From positions 1 to 58,956 of the forward strand of contig CAKTCN010000021.1 in the NCBI GenBank assembly GCA_934539295.1: a stretch of DNA of 58,956 nucleotides, given 5' to 3'. Position numbers and translations under genes: made by a program. Below are positions 1-9,611 of the stretch, in pieces (the first letter of the stretch is position 1; each line of letters starts with the position of its first letter). A model generated the notes under the pieces. It was not told the DNA's origin, ran no database searches, and worked only from the letters and a program-made list of their open reading frames with translations. This DNA comes from an uncultured Allosphingosinicella sp. Lineage in GTDB: Bacteria; Pseudomonadota; Alphaproteobacteria; Sphingomonadales; Sphingomonadaceae.

Positions 1-1985
1 CGCTCGCCCTCAAGTCCGCCGTCGCGATCGACCAGCAGGCGGGCGTCGTCGGCAGCGACGGGGATCAACTCCTGGATCTGCTCGGGGCGCGCGATGCGGA
101 ACTGCGCCTCGCCGGACTGTTTGGTGCCGAGGATCTCGCCGGCGCCGCGCAGCCGCAGATCCTCCTCGGCGATGCGAAAACCGTCGTTTGTCTCGCGCAT
201 CAAGGCGAGCCGGGCGCGACTGGTTTCGCTGAGCGCATTGCCGCGCAGGAGCAGGCAGGTCGACTTGCCCTCCCCTCGCCCGACCCGGCCGCGCAACTGG
301 TGGAGCTGGGCAAGGCCGAAGCGGTCGGCACCCTCGATGATCATGAGGGTCGCGTTCGGCACATCGACGCCGACCTCGATCACCGTGGTCGCGACGAGGA
401 CCGAGAGCTCGGCACGCTGGAAGTCGGCCATGACCGCATCCTTCTCCGGCCCCTTCATCCGGCCGTGGACAAGGCCGACGCGGCCGCCGAACCGCTGGAG
501 CAGGGTCTGAGCGCGTTCCTCGGCCGCGGCCTGGTCGGAGGCTTCGCTTTCCTCCACCAAAGGGCACACCCAATAAGCCTGGCCGCCCGCGTCCATGTGG
601 CGGCCGAGCGCCTCGACCACGTCGACCAGCTTGTCGACGCTCATCACGCGCGTCTCGATCGGCTGGCGGCCGGGCGGCATCTCGTCGAGGCGACTGACGT
701 CCATCTCGCCATACTGGGCGAGCGTCAGCGTGCGCGGGATGGGGGTCGCAGTCATCACCAGGAGGTGGGGCGGCCGCTCGGCCTTGGCCGCGAGCATCAT
801 GCGCTGGGCGACACCGAAGCGATGCTGCTCGTCCACCACGGCGAGGCCGAGTCGCTTGTAGGCCACCGCCTCCTGGAAGATGGCGTGAGTGCCGATCAGG
901 ATGTCGATCGACCCGTCCGCTAGGCCCATCAAGCACGATTCCCGCGCCCGGCCCTTCTCGCGGCCGGTGAGGATGGCGACGTTGACGGGGAGTCCGGCAA
1001 GCGTGCGCGAGAGGTTCTCATAATGCTGACGGGCGAGGATCTCGGTCGGTGCGAGCAAGGCGCCCTGTGCGCCGGCCTCCACCGCGGTGAGCAGCGCCAT
1101 CAGCGCGACCAGCGTCTTGCCCGAGCCGACATCGCCCTGGAGCAGGCGGAGCATCGGCATTTCCTGCTGCAGGTCCGCCTCGATCTCGCGGATTGCGCGC
1201 GCCTGAGCGCCGGTGGGAGCATAAGGGAGCTTCAGCGCCTCGCGCAGCCGACTGTCGCCCTTCAGCGGCACGCCGCGGCGCTTGCGGGCTGAGGCGCGAA
1301 CAAGGCGCAGCGCAAGTTGGTTGGCGAAAATTTCGTCATAAGCGAGCCGCGTGCGCGCAGCCTCCGCATCGGGATCGCGGTGCGCCTTGTGGAGCGAGGG
1401 CTGCCATCCCTGCCAACCGCGGCGAGCAAGCAGGCTGGGCTCGATCCATTCTGCAAGCTCGGGCATCCGCTCCAGCGCTTGGCCCGCAAGCTCGCGCATG
1501 CGGTTATTGGTGAGACCTTCGGAGAGCGGATAGACGGGTTCGAGCCCGGGAACCGACGCGGCTTCGCCGACCGGCACCACGAAGTCCGGGTGGACGATCT
1601 GGAGGTCCTGGCCGTAGCGGTCGAGCCGGCCGGACACGAGCCTGGGCTCGCCCAGCGGCAACTGCTTCTTCGCCCAGCCGGGATTGCTGAAATAGGTCAG
1701 CGTCACATAGTCGCCGCCATTGTCGGTTGCGTGTACCCGGAAAGGGCCGCGCCCGCCGCTCTGGCGATAGTCGACCGGGGTGAGCTCAACGGCGATGATG
1801 CGGCCGACATCCGCCTCGTCCAGCGCCGCCACGCGCTTGCGCTCGATCCAGCTCACGGGAAGGTGGAAGAGGATGTCGACCACCCGCTCAAGCTCCAGCC
1901 GCTTGAGCGGCTTGGCGAGGCCCGGGCCGATGCCCTTAAGCGCCTCCACTTCGGCGAACAGCGGGTTGAGGATGTCGGGGCGCAT
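1..1985 (-). CDS. recG: ATP-dependent DNA helicase RecG (3' end beyond window)
   Basis: RecG remodels stalled replication forks and branch-migrates Holliday junctions. The reading frame starts at ATG 1985 and runs off the left edge, giving about 661 residues, so only the last few tens of residues are missing. The N-terminus has the helix-hairpin-like phrase ALKGIGPGLAKPLKRL and then the wedge/OB region. Walker A QGDVGSGKTL is near residue 285 and the RecG-type DEQHRFGV box near residue 382. The C-terminal LRLRGAGEILGTKQSG segment is also readable. It is divergent from sdhE, with 66 bp between the two starts. Family assignment is secure; only completeness is unknown. Confidence 0.96.
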   Translation of the reverse strand, partial: MRPDILNPLFAEVEALKGIGPGLAKPLKRLELERVVDILFHLPVSWIERKRVAALDEADVGRIIAVELTPVDYRQSGGRGPFRVHATDNGGDYVTLTYFSNPGWAKKQLPLGEPRLVSGRLDRYGQDLQIVHPDFVVPVGEAASVPGLEPVYPLSEGLTNNRMRELAGQALERMPELAEWIEPSLLARRGWQGWQPSLHKAHRDPDAEAARTRLAYDEIFANQLALRLVRASARKRRGVPLKGDSRLREALKLPYAPTGAQARAIREIEADLQQEMPMLRLLQGDVGSGKTLVALMALLTAVEAGAQGALLAPTEILARQHYENLSRTLAGLPVNVAILTGREKGRARESCLMGLADGSIDILIGTHAIFQEAVAYKRLGLAVVDEQHRFGVAQRMMLAAKAERPPHLLVMTATPIPRTLTLAQYGEMDVSRLDEMPPGRQPIETRVMSVDKLVDVVEALGRHMDAGGQAYWVCPLVEESEASDQAAAEERAQTLLQRFGGRVGLVHGRMKGPEKDAVMADFQRAELSVLVATTVIEVGVDVPNATLMIIEGADRFGLAQLHQLRGRVGRGEGKSTCLLLRGNALSETSRARLALMRETNDGFRIAEEDLRLRGAGEILGTKQSGEAQFRIARPEQIQELIPVAADDARLLVDRDGGLEGE

Positions 1986-2051
1986 GGCTAGACGCGTTCC
2001 TATTCAAAGCCGGCTGGTCGCGCCAGTCCGGCTCTTTCGCATTGGAGCGAC

Positions 2052-2318
2052 ATGAACCGCGAAGACCGCCTGAAGCGCCTCAAATTCCGCGCGTGGCACC
2101 GGGGCACACGTGAGGCCGACTATATGATCGGCGGCTTCTTCGACCGGCACCATGCCGGATGGTCGGACGAACAGATCGACTGGTTCGAGGCGCTGCTGGC
2201 CGAGGAGGATGTCGAGATCATGGCCTGGGCCATCGGAACCGAGGCCGCGCCCGAACGCTACCAAGGGCCGATGATGCACGCGCTCCAGCAACTCGATTAC
2301 GTCAACATTCCCAGGTAA
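2052..2318 (+). CDS. sdhE: FAD assembly factor SdhE (succinate dehydrogenase assembly factor 2)
   Basis: This 88-residue protein belongs to the SdhE/Sdh5 family, which promotes covalent flavinylation of the succinate dehydrogenase flavoprotein in the cytoplasm. The diagnostic RGTRE motif is at residues 17-21, followed by the small helical bundle with the typical WFEALLAEED segment. Length matches the family (about 80-100 residues). It lies in a divergent pair with recG and ends 2 bp before the GTG start of mfd, so it is probably co-transcribed with mfd. No sdh genes are in the window. Confidence 0.92.
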   Translation: MNREDRLKRLKFRAWHRGTREADYMIGGFFDRHHAGWSDEQIDWFEALLAEEDVEIMAWAIGTEAAPERYQGPMMHALQQLDYVNIPR

Positions 2319-2320
2319 TT

Positions 2321-5300
2321 GTGGCCGATATCCAGAAGATCCTGAAGGCATCCAAGCCGATCACCCTGGCGGGCGCGCCTGCCGGTTTCACGCCTTGGCT
2401 CGCGGCCGACCTTGCCCGTGCCGCTAAGGGGCGCGCGGTGTTCATCGCACCCGATGAGGCGGCTATGCGCGCCATTGCGGACGCAGCCACTTACTTCGCG
2501 CCCGAACTGGAGGTGCTGAGCTTCCCGGCATGGGACTGCCTGCCCTACGACCGTTCTTCCCCGTCGCTGCGATCTTCGTCGGAGCGGCTGGCGACGCTGC
2601 ATGCGTTGCAGGCCAGGGCCAAGGGGTCCCAGCTTCTCGTCACCACCGTCAACGCGGCAACGCAGCGGGCGCTCACGCCCTTCCGCATCCGGCAGCTTGT
2701 GGCGAAGCTTGCGCCCGGCGAGCGGATCGATCTCGATCGTCTCACCACCCTGCTGACCGCCAACGGCTATGTGCGGGTGGACACGGTTCATGATGCCGGC
2801 GAGTTCGCGGTGCGCGGCGGCCTGGTCGACCTGTTCCCGGCGGGCGAGGCGGAGGCGCTTCGCCTCGATTTCTTCGGCGATGAGATCGAAAGCGTGCGCA
2901 GCTTCGATCCCGCGACGCAGCGGACCACCGGCAATGTCGGCGTGGACCGTGGCGGCTTCACCCTGCTCCCGGCGGCCGAGGCTTTGCTGGACGAGGACAG
3001 CATCAAGCGTTTCCGCACCCGCTATCGCGAGAAGTTCGGTGCAACCGCGACGGGTGATCCGCTCTACCAGGCGGTATCCGAAGGGCGCCGGCTGGCCGGG
3101 CTCGACCATTGGCTGCCGCTACTTGAAGAGAAGCTGGTCACCCTGTTCGACCACCTGTCGGACGACGACCTGATCGTGCGCGATGCGGGCGACGCGGGCG
3201 CGCTCGACGCGCGGTTCGAGGCAGTGGCGGACTATTATGAGAACCGCAAGCGCGCCCAATCCGCCGACCCCGGCAGCTATCGCCCGCTGGAGCCCGAGAC
3301 GCTGTACCTGAGCCGCGACGAATGGGACGGCATCGTCGCTGACCGGCCGCTCCACCTCGTCACGCCCTATCACGAGCCGGACAGCGCCGCCGTGATCGAC
3401 TTCGAAGTCGATGGCGCGCGCGACTTCGCGCCGGAGCGGCAGGCGAACGCCAACGTCTATGAGGCGGTGGTCGCCCATGTCGAGCAGCTCCAGCGCGTCG
3501 GCAAGAAGGTCGTGCTGGCGAGCTATTCGGTCGGCGCACGCGAACGTCTGCGCGGGCTGCTGGCCGATCATGGCCTCAACATGCTGGCGCTGACCGACAG
3601 CTGGCAGGAGGCGCTGGGTGCAGGCGCGAAGGCAGTCGCGCTCACCGTTGTCCCGCTCGATCATGGCTTCACCACCGCGGATGTAGCGCTGCTGACCGAG
3701 CAGGACATGCTCGGCGACCGGCTGGTCCGCCGGCGCAAGCGCAAGAAGAATACCGACGCCTTCCTGAACGAGCTGGCGACGCTCAGCCCCGGCGACCTCG
3801 TCGTCCATGCCGACCATGGCATCGGCCGCTACGAGGGCCTGACGCGCGTCCCCGTCGGCACGAGCCCGCACGACTGCGTCGCCTTGTCCTATGCAGGCGG
3901 CGACAAGCTCTACGTGCCGGTCGAGAATATCGATGTCCTGACCCGCTACGGGAGCGAGAGCGAGGGCGTGCCGCTCGATCGTCTCGGCGGCGAAGCTTGG
4001 CAGCGGCGCAAGTCGCGCATGAAGGAGCGCATCCGCGAGATCGCCGGCGAGCTCATCGCCGTCGCGGCCGAGCGGGCGCTGCGTGCGGGCGAGGTGGCGG
4101 TGCCCGACACCGGCTATGCCGCTTTCGTCGATCGCTTCCCGTACGAGGAAACCGAGGATCAGGATCGCGCCATCGGCGACGTCATCGACGATCTCGGCGC
4201 CGGGCGGCCGATGGACCGGCTGGTGTGCGGCGACGTCGGCTTCGGCAAGACGGAGGTCGCGCTGCGCGCAGCCTTCGTCGCGGCGATGGCGGGGATGCAG
4301 GTGGCCCTGGTCTGCCCGACGACCCTGCTCGCGCGCCAGCATTTCAACAATTTCAAGGAACGCTTCCAGGGCTTTCCGATCGAGATCGGCCGGCTGTCGC
4401 GCCTCGTCACCGCCGCCGAGGCGAAGAAGACGCGCGAGGGGATCAAGGAAGGCCATATCGATATCGTCATCGGCACCCACGCGATCCTCGCCAAGTCCGT
4501 CGAGTTCAAGAAACTGGGCCTCGTCATCGTCGACGAGGAGCAAAGGTTCGGCGTCACGCACAAGGAGCGGCTGAAGGGCATGAAGGCGGACGTGCACGTC
4601 CTGACCCTCACCGCCACGCCGATCCCGCGCACCTTGCAGATGGCGATGTCGGGCCTGCGCGAACTGTCGGTGATCCAGACGCCGCCGGTCGACCGCCTCG
4701 CGGTGCGCACCTATGTCATGCCGTGGGATCCGGTGGTGCTCCGCGAGGCGCTGCTTCGCGAACATTATCGCGGCGGGCAAAGCTATTTCGTGGCGCCCCG
4801 GATCAAGGACCTGCCCGATATCGAGCAGTTCCTGCGCGAGGCGGTGCCGGAGGTGCGCTACATCGTCGCGCACGGGCAGATGTCGCCGACCGAGGTCGAG
4901 GAGCGAATGTCCGCCTTCTACGACCGCAAATACGATGTCCTCCTGTCGACCACCATCGTCGAGAGCGGCCTCGACATCCCCAGCGCCAACACCCTGATCA
5001 TCCACCGCGCGGACCGCTTCGGCCTCGCCCAGCTCTATCAGCTCCGTGGCCGTGTCGGGCGGTCGAAGACGCGGGCCTACGCTTACTTCACCACGCCCGC
5101 TTCACGGCTTGTGACAGAAGGCGCCGACAAGCGCCTGCAGGTGCTGGCAAATCTCGACAGCCTGGGCGCGGGCTTCCAGCTTGCCAGCCACGACCTGGAC
5201 ATTCGCGGTGCCGGTAATCTGCTCGGCGACGAACAGTCCGGTCACATCAAGGAAGTCGGCTTCGAACTCTACCAGTCGATGCTGGAGGACGCGATCCTTG

Positions 5301-5791
5301 AGGCGAAAGCCGGCAATGCGGGCGTCAAGCACAAGGCCGACGATTTCTCCCCGCAGATCACGGTCGATGCGCCGATCATGCTGCCAGAAGAATATGTGCC
5401 GGACCTCGACCTGCGCATGGGCCTCTACCGCCGCATGAACGAGTTGGAGAACGGCCAGGAGATCGAGGCGTTCGCAGCCGAGCTGATCGACCGTTTCGGC
5501 AAGCTGCCGGACGCGACCGACAACCTCCTCAAGGTCATCCAGATCAAGAACAATTGCCGCGCCGCGCAGGTGGTGAAGATGGACGTTGGCCCCAAGGGCG
5601 CTCTGGTCCATTTTCACAACGACACCTTCCCCGACCTGGCAGGTCTTGTCGCCTATGTGCAGCGCCTGCAAGGCACGGCCAAGCTCCGCCCCGACAGCAA
5701 GCTGGTGGTCTCGCGCAGCTGGCCCGACGCGGCGAGCCGGGTGAACGGTGCGCTGCAATTGTCCAAGGGGCTGGCGAAGATCCTGAGCTGA
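2321..5791 (+). CDS. mfd: transcription-repair coupling factor Mfd
   Basis: Mfd recognises RNA polymerase stalled at lesions, releases it and recruits UvrA. I chose GTG 2321, 2 bp after the sdhE stop, giving 1156 residues. The frame is open further upstream, but that extension overlaps sdhE out of frame and does not look like Mfd. A UvrB-like N-terminal module (GAPAGFTPW, then PAWDCLPYDRSSPS) is followed by a CarD-like RNA-polymerase-interacting domain starting near residue 488 (SPGDLVVHADHGIGRYEG). The RecG-like helicase core has Walker A GDVGFGKTE near 636, DEEQRFG near 738 and RGRVGRS near 908. The TRCF C-terminal domain starts near 1016. Confidence 0.97.
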   Translation: MADIQKILKASKPITLAGAPAGFTPWLAADLARAAKGRAVFIAPDEAAMRAIADAATYFAPELEVLSFPAWDCLPYDRSSPSLRSSSERLATLHALQARAKGSQLLVTTVNAATQRALTPFRIRQLVAKLAPGERIDLDRLTTLLTANGYVRVDTVHDAGEFAVRGGLVDLFPAGEAEALRLDFFGDEIESVRSFDPATQRTTGNVGVDRGGFTLLPAAEALLDEDSIKRFRTRYREKFGATATGDPLYQAVSEGRRLAGLDHWLPLLEEKLVTLFDHLSDDDLIVRDAGDAGALDARFEAVADYYENRKRAQSADPGSYRPLEPETLYLSRDEWDGIVADRPLHLVTPYHEPDSAAVIDFEVDGARDFAPERQANANVYEAVVAHVEQLQRVGKKVVLASYSVGARERLRGLLADHGLNMLALTDSWQEALGAGAKAVALTVVPLDHGFTTADVALLTEQDMLGDRLVRRRKRKKNTDAFLNELATLSPGDLVVHADHGIGRYEGLTRVPVGTSPHDCVALSYAGGDKLYVPVENIDVLTRYGSESEGVPLDRLGGEAWQRRKSRMKERIREIAGELIAVAAERALRAGEVAVPDTGYAAFVDRFPYEETEDQDRAIGDVIDDLGAGRPMDRLVCGDVGFGKTEVALRAAFVAAMAGMQVALVCPTTLLARQHFNNFKERFQGFPIEIGRLSRLVTAAEAKKTREGIKEGHIDIVIGTHAILAKSVEFKKLGLVIVDEEQRFGVTHKERLKGMKADVHVLTLTATPIPRTLQMAMSGLRELSVIQTPPVDRLAVRTYVMPWDPVVLREALLREHYRGGQSYFVAPRIKDLPDIEQFLREAVPEVRYIVAHGQMSPTEVEERMSAFYDRKYDVLLSTTIVESGLDIPSANTLIIHRADRFGLAQLYQLRGRVGRSKTRAYAYFTTPASRLVTEGADKRLQVLANLDSLGAGFQLASHDLDIRGAGNLLGDEQSGHIKEVGFELYQSMLEDAILEAKAGNAGVKHKADDFSPQITVDAPIMLPEEYVPDLDLRMGLYRRMNELENGQEIEAFAAELIDRFGKLPDATDNLLKVIQIKNNCRAAQVVKMDVGPKGALVHFHNDTFPDLAGLVAYVQRLQGTAKLRPDSKLVVSRSWPDAASRVNGALQLSKGLAKILS

Positions 5792-5797
5792 ACGCTC

Positions 5798-5881
5798 CGT
5801 CTTGGCGAGCGTAGCGAAGCGATCCAGGGCTGACTTGATGCAGCCCGGATTGCTTCGTCGCTTTGCTCCTAGCAATGACGG
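5798..5881. repeat. intergenic inverted repeat, sphingomonad type
   Basis: Two arms face each other: a left arm containing GCGAGCGTAGCGAAGCGATCC and a right arm containing GGATTGCTTCGTCGCTTTG followed by GCAATGACGG. They can fold into a long imperfect hairpin just after mfd. Elements of this composition recur between genes in sphingomonads (recalled, not searched). It may act in transcript termination or stability after mfd. Confidence 0.6.
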
Positions 5882-5912
5882 TTGCGGGTATGAAGGCTGA
5901 GCGTTAAAACCT

Positions 5913-5931
5913 ATTGCAACTCACTCGCAAT
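5913..5931. promoter_or_regulatory. candidate Fur box upstream of the PepSY membrane protein
   Basis: The 19 bp ATTGCAACTCACTCGCAAT is nearly palindromic and aligns with two further boxes in this window, at 9593-9611 and 14860-14878. The shared pattern is roughly ATTGMGAANSATTYGCAT, which resembles alphaproteobacterial Fur operators. It overlaps the earliest possible start codon (TTG 5914) of the next gene, which argues that translation begins further downstream. Confidence 0.6.
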
Positions 5932-5943
5932 AAGGCACCTCCC

Positions 5944-7101
5944 TTGTCCCAGTCCGCCATCCGTGCGTGGTTCCTCGTCCACAAATGGTCGAGCATCGTC
6001 TGCACGGCGTTCCTGCTCATGCTGTGCGTGACCGGGCTGCCGCTGATCTTCCATCATGAGATCGACGAGCTTTCCGGCGCCCACGACCAGGCGCCGCTGC
6101 GCGGACTGGGCATGCCGGCCAAGTCCTTGGACGAACTGCTCGACATCGCGCTCGCCGACCGGCCGGGACATGTCGGCTTATACATGAGCTTCGACGAGGA
6201 TCGCCCGGTCACCAACATCACCACCGGCGCGCGGCCCGACGTTGATGAAACGGAGATGACGCTCCGGTCCTTCGACATGGGCACGGGCGACATGGTCGGC
6301 GTGATCGAGGGCGGCGGCTTGATGGACTTCATCCTGCGGCTGCACATCGACATGTTCCTGGGGCTGCCTGGCATGTTCTTCCTGGGCGGGATGGGCGCGC
6401 TGTTCGTGGTCGCGCTCGTCTCGGGCGTGGTGCTTTACGCACCGTTCATGCGCAAGCTGCGCTTCGGTACGCTGCGCACAACGCGCAGCAAGCGACTGAA
6501 ATGGCTCGATTACCACAACCTGCTGGGCATTGTGGCACTCGCCTGGGCGCTGGTCGTCGGCCTCACCGGCGTGATCAACACGCTGGCGACCCCGATCATG
6601 CAGTCGTGGCAAACCGGCGAGCTTGCGGAGATGACGGCCGCCTACCGGGACATGCCGGCGCCCACGGGCGCCAAGCTCAGTTCGCTCCAGGAGGCAGTCG
6701 ATACCGCCCGCGCCGCCGCCCCCGGCAACCGCATCCAGTTCATCGCCTTTCCTGGGGGCGGGTTCAGCAGCAAGCATCACTATGCGATCTTCATGCAGGG
6801 CGACACGCCGTTGACGCAGCGCCTGCTGACCCCCGCCCTGGTCGATGCGCAGACCGGAGAACTCACCGCGATCAGGCCGATGCCCTGGTATGTGCAGGCA
6901 CTGCTCCTGTCGCAGCCGCTCCACTTTGGCGACTATGGCGGGTTGCCGCTCAAGATCCTGTGGGCGGTGCTCGACATCTTCACCATCGTGATCCTCGGCT
7001 CCGGCCTGTACCTATGGCTCGGCCGCAAGCGCAGCAGCGCGGATGCGATCGCGCGTGAGGTGCGAAGCGGCGGCACGGCCGAACTGGCGGCCGCCGAATG
7101 A
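5944..7101 (+). CDS. PepSY-associated TM-helix (iron-regulated) membrane protein
   Basis: This inner-membrane protein of about 385 residues belongs to the PepSY-TM family, whose members accompany siderophore receptors and are proposed to reduce or handle ferric siderophores. The first membrane segment follows the conserved RAWFLVHKWSSIVC stretch; the second lies near MFFLGGMGALFVVALVSGVVLYAPF. A WLDYHNLLGIVALAWALVVGLTGVI segment and a C-terminal helix before LWLGRKR follow. Conserved His residues (HKWSS, FHHEID, DYHN) fit a haem or iron role. There is no ATG near the N-terminus. TTG 5944 was chosen because TTG 5914 lies inside the Fur-like box. It overlaps the next gene by 4 bp. Confidence 0.85.
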   Translation: MSQSAIRAWFLVHKWSSIVCTAFLLMLCVTGLPLIFHHEIDELSGAHDQAPLRGLGMPAKSLDELLDIALADRPGHVGLYMSFDEDRPVTNITTGARPDVDETEMTLRSFDMGTGDMVGVIEGGGLMDFILRLHIDMFLGLPGMFFLGGMGALFVVALVSGVVLYAPFMRKLRFGTLRTTRSKRLKWLDYHNLLGIVALAWALVVGLTGVINTLATPIMQSWQTGELAEMTAAYRDMPAPTGAKLSSLQEAVDTARAAAPGNRIQFIAFPGGGFSSKHHYAIFMQGDTPLTQRLLTPALVDAQTGELTAIRPMPWYVQALLLSQPLHFGDYGGLPLKILWAVLDIFTIVILGSGLYLWLGRKRSSADAIAREVRSGGTAELAAAE

Positions 7102-7280
7102 AGGTCGGACGCCAGAGCCTTGGCACCATCTTCGCGCTGCCCATGCTGATCGCAGCCGCGACCACCATCGGGCTCGTCAGCGCACTCACCGGCGACGGCT
7201 GGCGCGACTGGCTGTCCTGGGCGACGCTCGGCATACCGGTCGCCGCCACATGGTGGGCGATGAGGACGCGGCGCGGCTGA
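7098..7280 (+). CDS. small membrane protein downstream of PepSY protein
   Basis: A 60-residue protein overlaps the PepSY gene by the ATGA arrangement, so the two are translationally coupled. It has two hydrophobic segments, at about residues 10-29 (IFALPMLIAAATTIGLVSAL) and 37-54, and a basic C-terminal end. Comparable short proteins commonly follow PepSY-TM genes in sphingomonads (from memory). A role beside the PepSY protein in iron handling is inferred only from the coupling and the Fur-like box upstream. Confidence 0.75.
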   Translation: MKVGRQSLGTIFALPMLIAAATTIGLVSALTGDGWRDWLSWATLGIPVAATWWAMRTRRG

Positions 7281-7303
7281 TCGCACCTCCTGACCCAAGG
7301 CAA

Positions 7304-7346
7304 GAAAAAACCGGAGCGGCGATGGACCGCCCCGGCTGGAGTTTTC
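7304..7346. terminator. bidirectional terminator between convergent iron genes
   Basis: A GC-rich stem (CCGGAGCGG and CCGCCCCGG, one mismatch, 7311-7335) is flanked by six A residues on the left and TTTT on the right. It would therefore serve both the rightward PepSY pair and the leftward receptor gene. Confidence 0.7.
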
Positions 7347-7368
7347 CCCGGGGGTGGTGGGGAGTTCG

Positions 7369-9516
7369 TCAGAAATCGATGGAGGCCGACGCCTTGTAGG
7401 TGCGCGGCATGCCCTGCAGCAGCGCATTGGCAAAGGGGTCGTACGCCGACGCCCAGTAACGCTTGTTGGCCACATTATCGATGTTGAAGCGGAAGGTGAT
7501 CGGCTTCGCACCCGCCAGCGTCACGAAGCGCGCGCCGAGGTCGAAGCGCGTCCAGCCCTCCAGCTCCAGCGAGTTGTCGACATTGGCCATCTGCTCGCCG
7601 GTATCCACGACCCGGCCGGTCAGTGTCAGTCCAGGCACGAAGCTCGGGTCCCATTCGACATTGGCGTTCAGCGTGTAATCGGGAACGCCCTGCACCTTGT
7701 TGCCGTCGGTGAGGCCGCCCTGCGTGTCACGCAGCTTGGCATCGGTCACGGATACGCCGGCGATCACGCGCAGGCCGCGGGCAACCTCGCCGTCGACACT
7801 GGCTTCGATGCCGCGATTGCGCTGCTCGCCGTCCACGACGAAGGTCGGCACGGTCGAACTGTCGGTGAAGACTGTGATGCCGCTCGGCCGCTCGGTCTGG
7901 AACAGCGCGAGGGATGCGTTGAAGCGTCCGATGCTCACCTTGCCGCCGACTTCATATTGCACCGACTTAAAGGGCGCGAATACTTCGCCTGCATTGGTCG
8001 TGCCGACCGGGGCGATCGCGCCCTGCGCCAGGCTCTCGATGCGATTGGTGTAGAGCGACACGGTTTCGGACGGCTTGACCACCAGGCCGACGACGGGTGT
8101 CACCGCATCTTCCTTGTAATCAACATCTAGGTCGCCGTTGGACGCCAAATAGGTGCGGCCGTGGATCGACTGGTAACGAAGTCCGGCAGTCAGCAGCACG
8201 CGATCGTTGGCAAAGCCGAGCGTATCGGAGACGAACAGGCTACCCAGCCTGGTGCGCACCATCGGGAACGGATTTTCAAGGTCGCCGCCGACCAGCGAAG
8301 AACTCGGCAGCGCGACCTGCGGCGTGTCGTAAAGATTGGTTGCGAAGCCGGCAAAGCCCGGACCGTAGAGGAAATCGTAGGCGTTGCGGTTGACCTGCCA
8401 CACGTAACTGCCGCCCGCATTAATCTCGTGGCTCACCGATCCGGTAGCGACGCGGGCGCGAACGCCTGCCGTTACCGCCTCGTTATTGTCAGTGCGCGGC
8501 ACGTAGAGCGCATTGCCGTTAGCCGCGCCGGTGGCGATATCGAGCACGGTGATGCCGTCGTAGATGCCCTCTTCCGCCCCGTCGCGTGCGCCGAAGGTGG
8601 CATAAGCGAGAACGTCGTCGCCGAGGTCATATTCGCCGTGCACGATCCCGAACACGTCGCGCAATTCGGTATAGGCCCAGCTCTGGCCGTAATTATGGTC
8701 GGCATCCGGCACCTCGGGGATGGCGGTCAGCCCTGCGCCTACCGTGACCTTGGGCCGCAGCTGATCGACGCGGATCTTCTGGTATCCAAGATCGAGTGAC
8801 AGCCGCGCTCGCTCACTTCGCCAATCGAGGCCCGCGCCGATCACATAGGCGTCCCGGTTCTCGCCCTCGACCGCGACCTCGCCGCCGCGCACCGCGCCGT
8901 TGACGCGCAGGCCGAACTGCCCCCCCTCGCCGAACCGACTGCCGATGTCGAAGCTGCCGCCGAAATGCGAGTTGCCGGTGTAATTGACCGTGGCGCGGCC
9001 GACGTCGCGGTCCGCGCGCTTCAGCTGGAGGTTGACCGAACCGCCAGTGCCCGTGCCGCCGGGTGCCGCGCCATTCAGGAAGGCACTGGCACCGTTCAGC
9101 ACCTGAACGCTCTGGTACAGCTCCGGCGCGATTAGCTGGCGCGGGGCAATGCCGTAGAGCCCGTTGAGGCCGACATCGTCGCTGTAGAGCGGGAACCCGC
9201 GGATGATGAACACCTCGGCCGGGTTGCCGTAGGCGTAGGTGATGCGGATCGCGGGATCATTCTCGAGCAGTTGGCCGAGCGTCTGCGGCTGCTGGTTGAG
9301 GATCAAGGCCTCGCTGTAGCTGCGGATGTTGAACGGCACGTCGGCGGCATCCTTGTCGCCGAGGATGCCGACCTGCCCGCCACGATCGACCTGCGTCTGA
9401 TTGGCGCGCTGGGCGGTGACGACGATTGCTTCCTCGCCGACAGCATCCTGTGCCCAGGCCGACGTTGCGGTGGTGGCGAGCAAGACCGCCGCAGCGGTGC
9501 TGGCAAACGAACGCAT
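7369..9516 (-). CDS. TonB-dependent siderophore receptor
   Basis: This outer-membrane receptor has 715 residues. It has a signal peptide ending near AWAQ (about residue 22) and a TonB-box-like EEAIVVTAQR. A plug domain spans about residues 40-160, with IRGFPLYSDDVGLNGLYG and the NGASAFLNGAAPGGTGTGGSVN loop typical of ferric-siderophore receptors. A 22-strand-type barrel follows, closing with aromatic-ended SASIDF. It converges on the PepSY pair and has a Fur-like box 77 bp upstream of the start. Which siderophore it carries cannot be read from the sequence. Confidence 0.92.
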   Translation of the reverse strand: MRSFASTAAAVLLATTATSAWAQDAVGEEAIVVTAQRANQTQVDRGGQVGILGDKDAADVPFNIRSYSEALILNQQPQTLGQLLENDPAIRITYAYGNPAEVFIIRGFPLYSDDVGLNGLYGIAPRQLIAPELYQSVQVLNGASAFLNGAAPGGTGTGGSVNLQLKRADRDVGRATVNYTGNSHFGGSFDIGSRFGEGGQFGLRVNGAVRGGEVAVEGENRDAYVIGAGLDWRSERARLSLDLGYQKIRVDQLRPKVTVGAGLTAIPEVPDADHNYGQSWAYTELRDVFGIVHGEYDLGDDVLAYATFGARDGAEEGIYDGITVLDIATGAANGNALYVPRTDNNEAVTAGVRARVATGSVSHEINAGGSYVWQVNRNAYDFLYGPGFAGFATNLYDTPQVALPSSSLVGGDLENPFPMVRTRLGSLFVSDTLGFANDRVLLTAGLRYQSIHGRTYLASNGDLDVDYKEDAVTPVVGLVVKPSETVSLYTNRIESLAQGAIAPVGTTNAGEVFAPFKSVQYEVGGKVSIGRFNASLALFQTERPSGITVFTDSSTVPTFVVDGEQRNRGIEASVDGEVARGLRVIAGVSVTDAKLRDTQGGLTDGNKVQGVPDYTLNANVEWDPSFVPGLTLTGRVVDTGEQMANVDNSLELEGWTRFDLGARFVTLAGAKPITFRFNIDNVANKRYWASAYDPFANALLQGMPRTYKASASIDF

Positions 9517-9592
9517 TCAACTATTCCTTCGTTGTCCGGCTCGACGCGGCCGGTAAGACTCCCTGTCGCGCCGATACGCCCGTTTATCTGCA

Positions 9593-9611
9593 AATGCAAA
9601 TCGTTCTCAAT
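9593..9611 (-). promoter_or_regulatory. candidate Fur box of the siderophore receptor gene
   Basis: Read on the minus strand this is ATTGAGAACGATTTGCATT. It matches the box at 14860 at most positions and the box at 5913 at 14 of 19. It lies 77 bp upstream of the receptor start, a position suited to iron-dependent repression. Confidence 0.65.

Noticed and set aside
3119..5005. 628-codon minus-strand frame inside mfd
   Set aside because: High-GC shadow of mfd: the residues are rich in Arg, His, Asp and Ala with no motifs, while the plus frame is a full Mfd.
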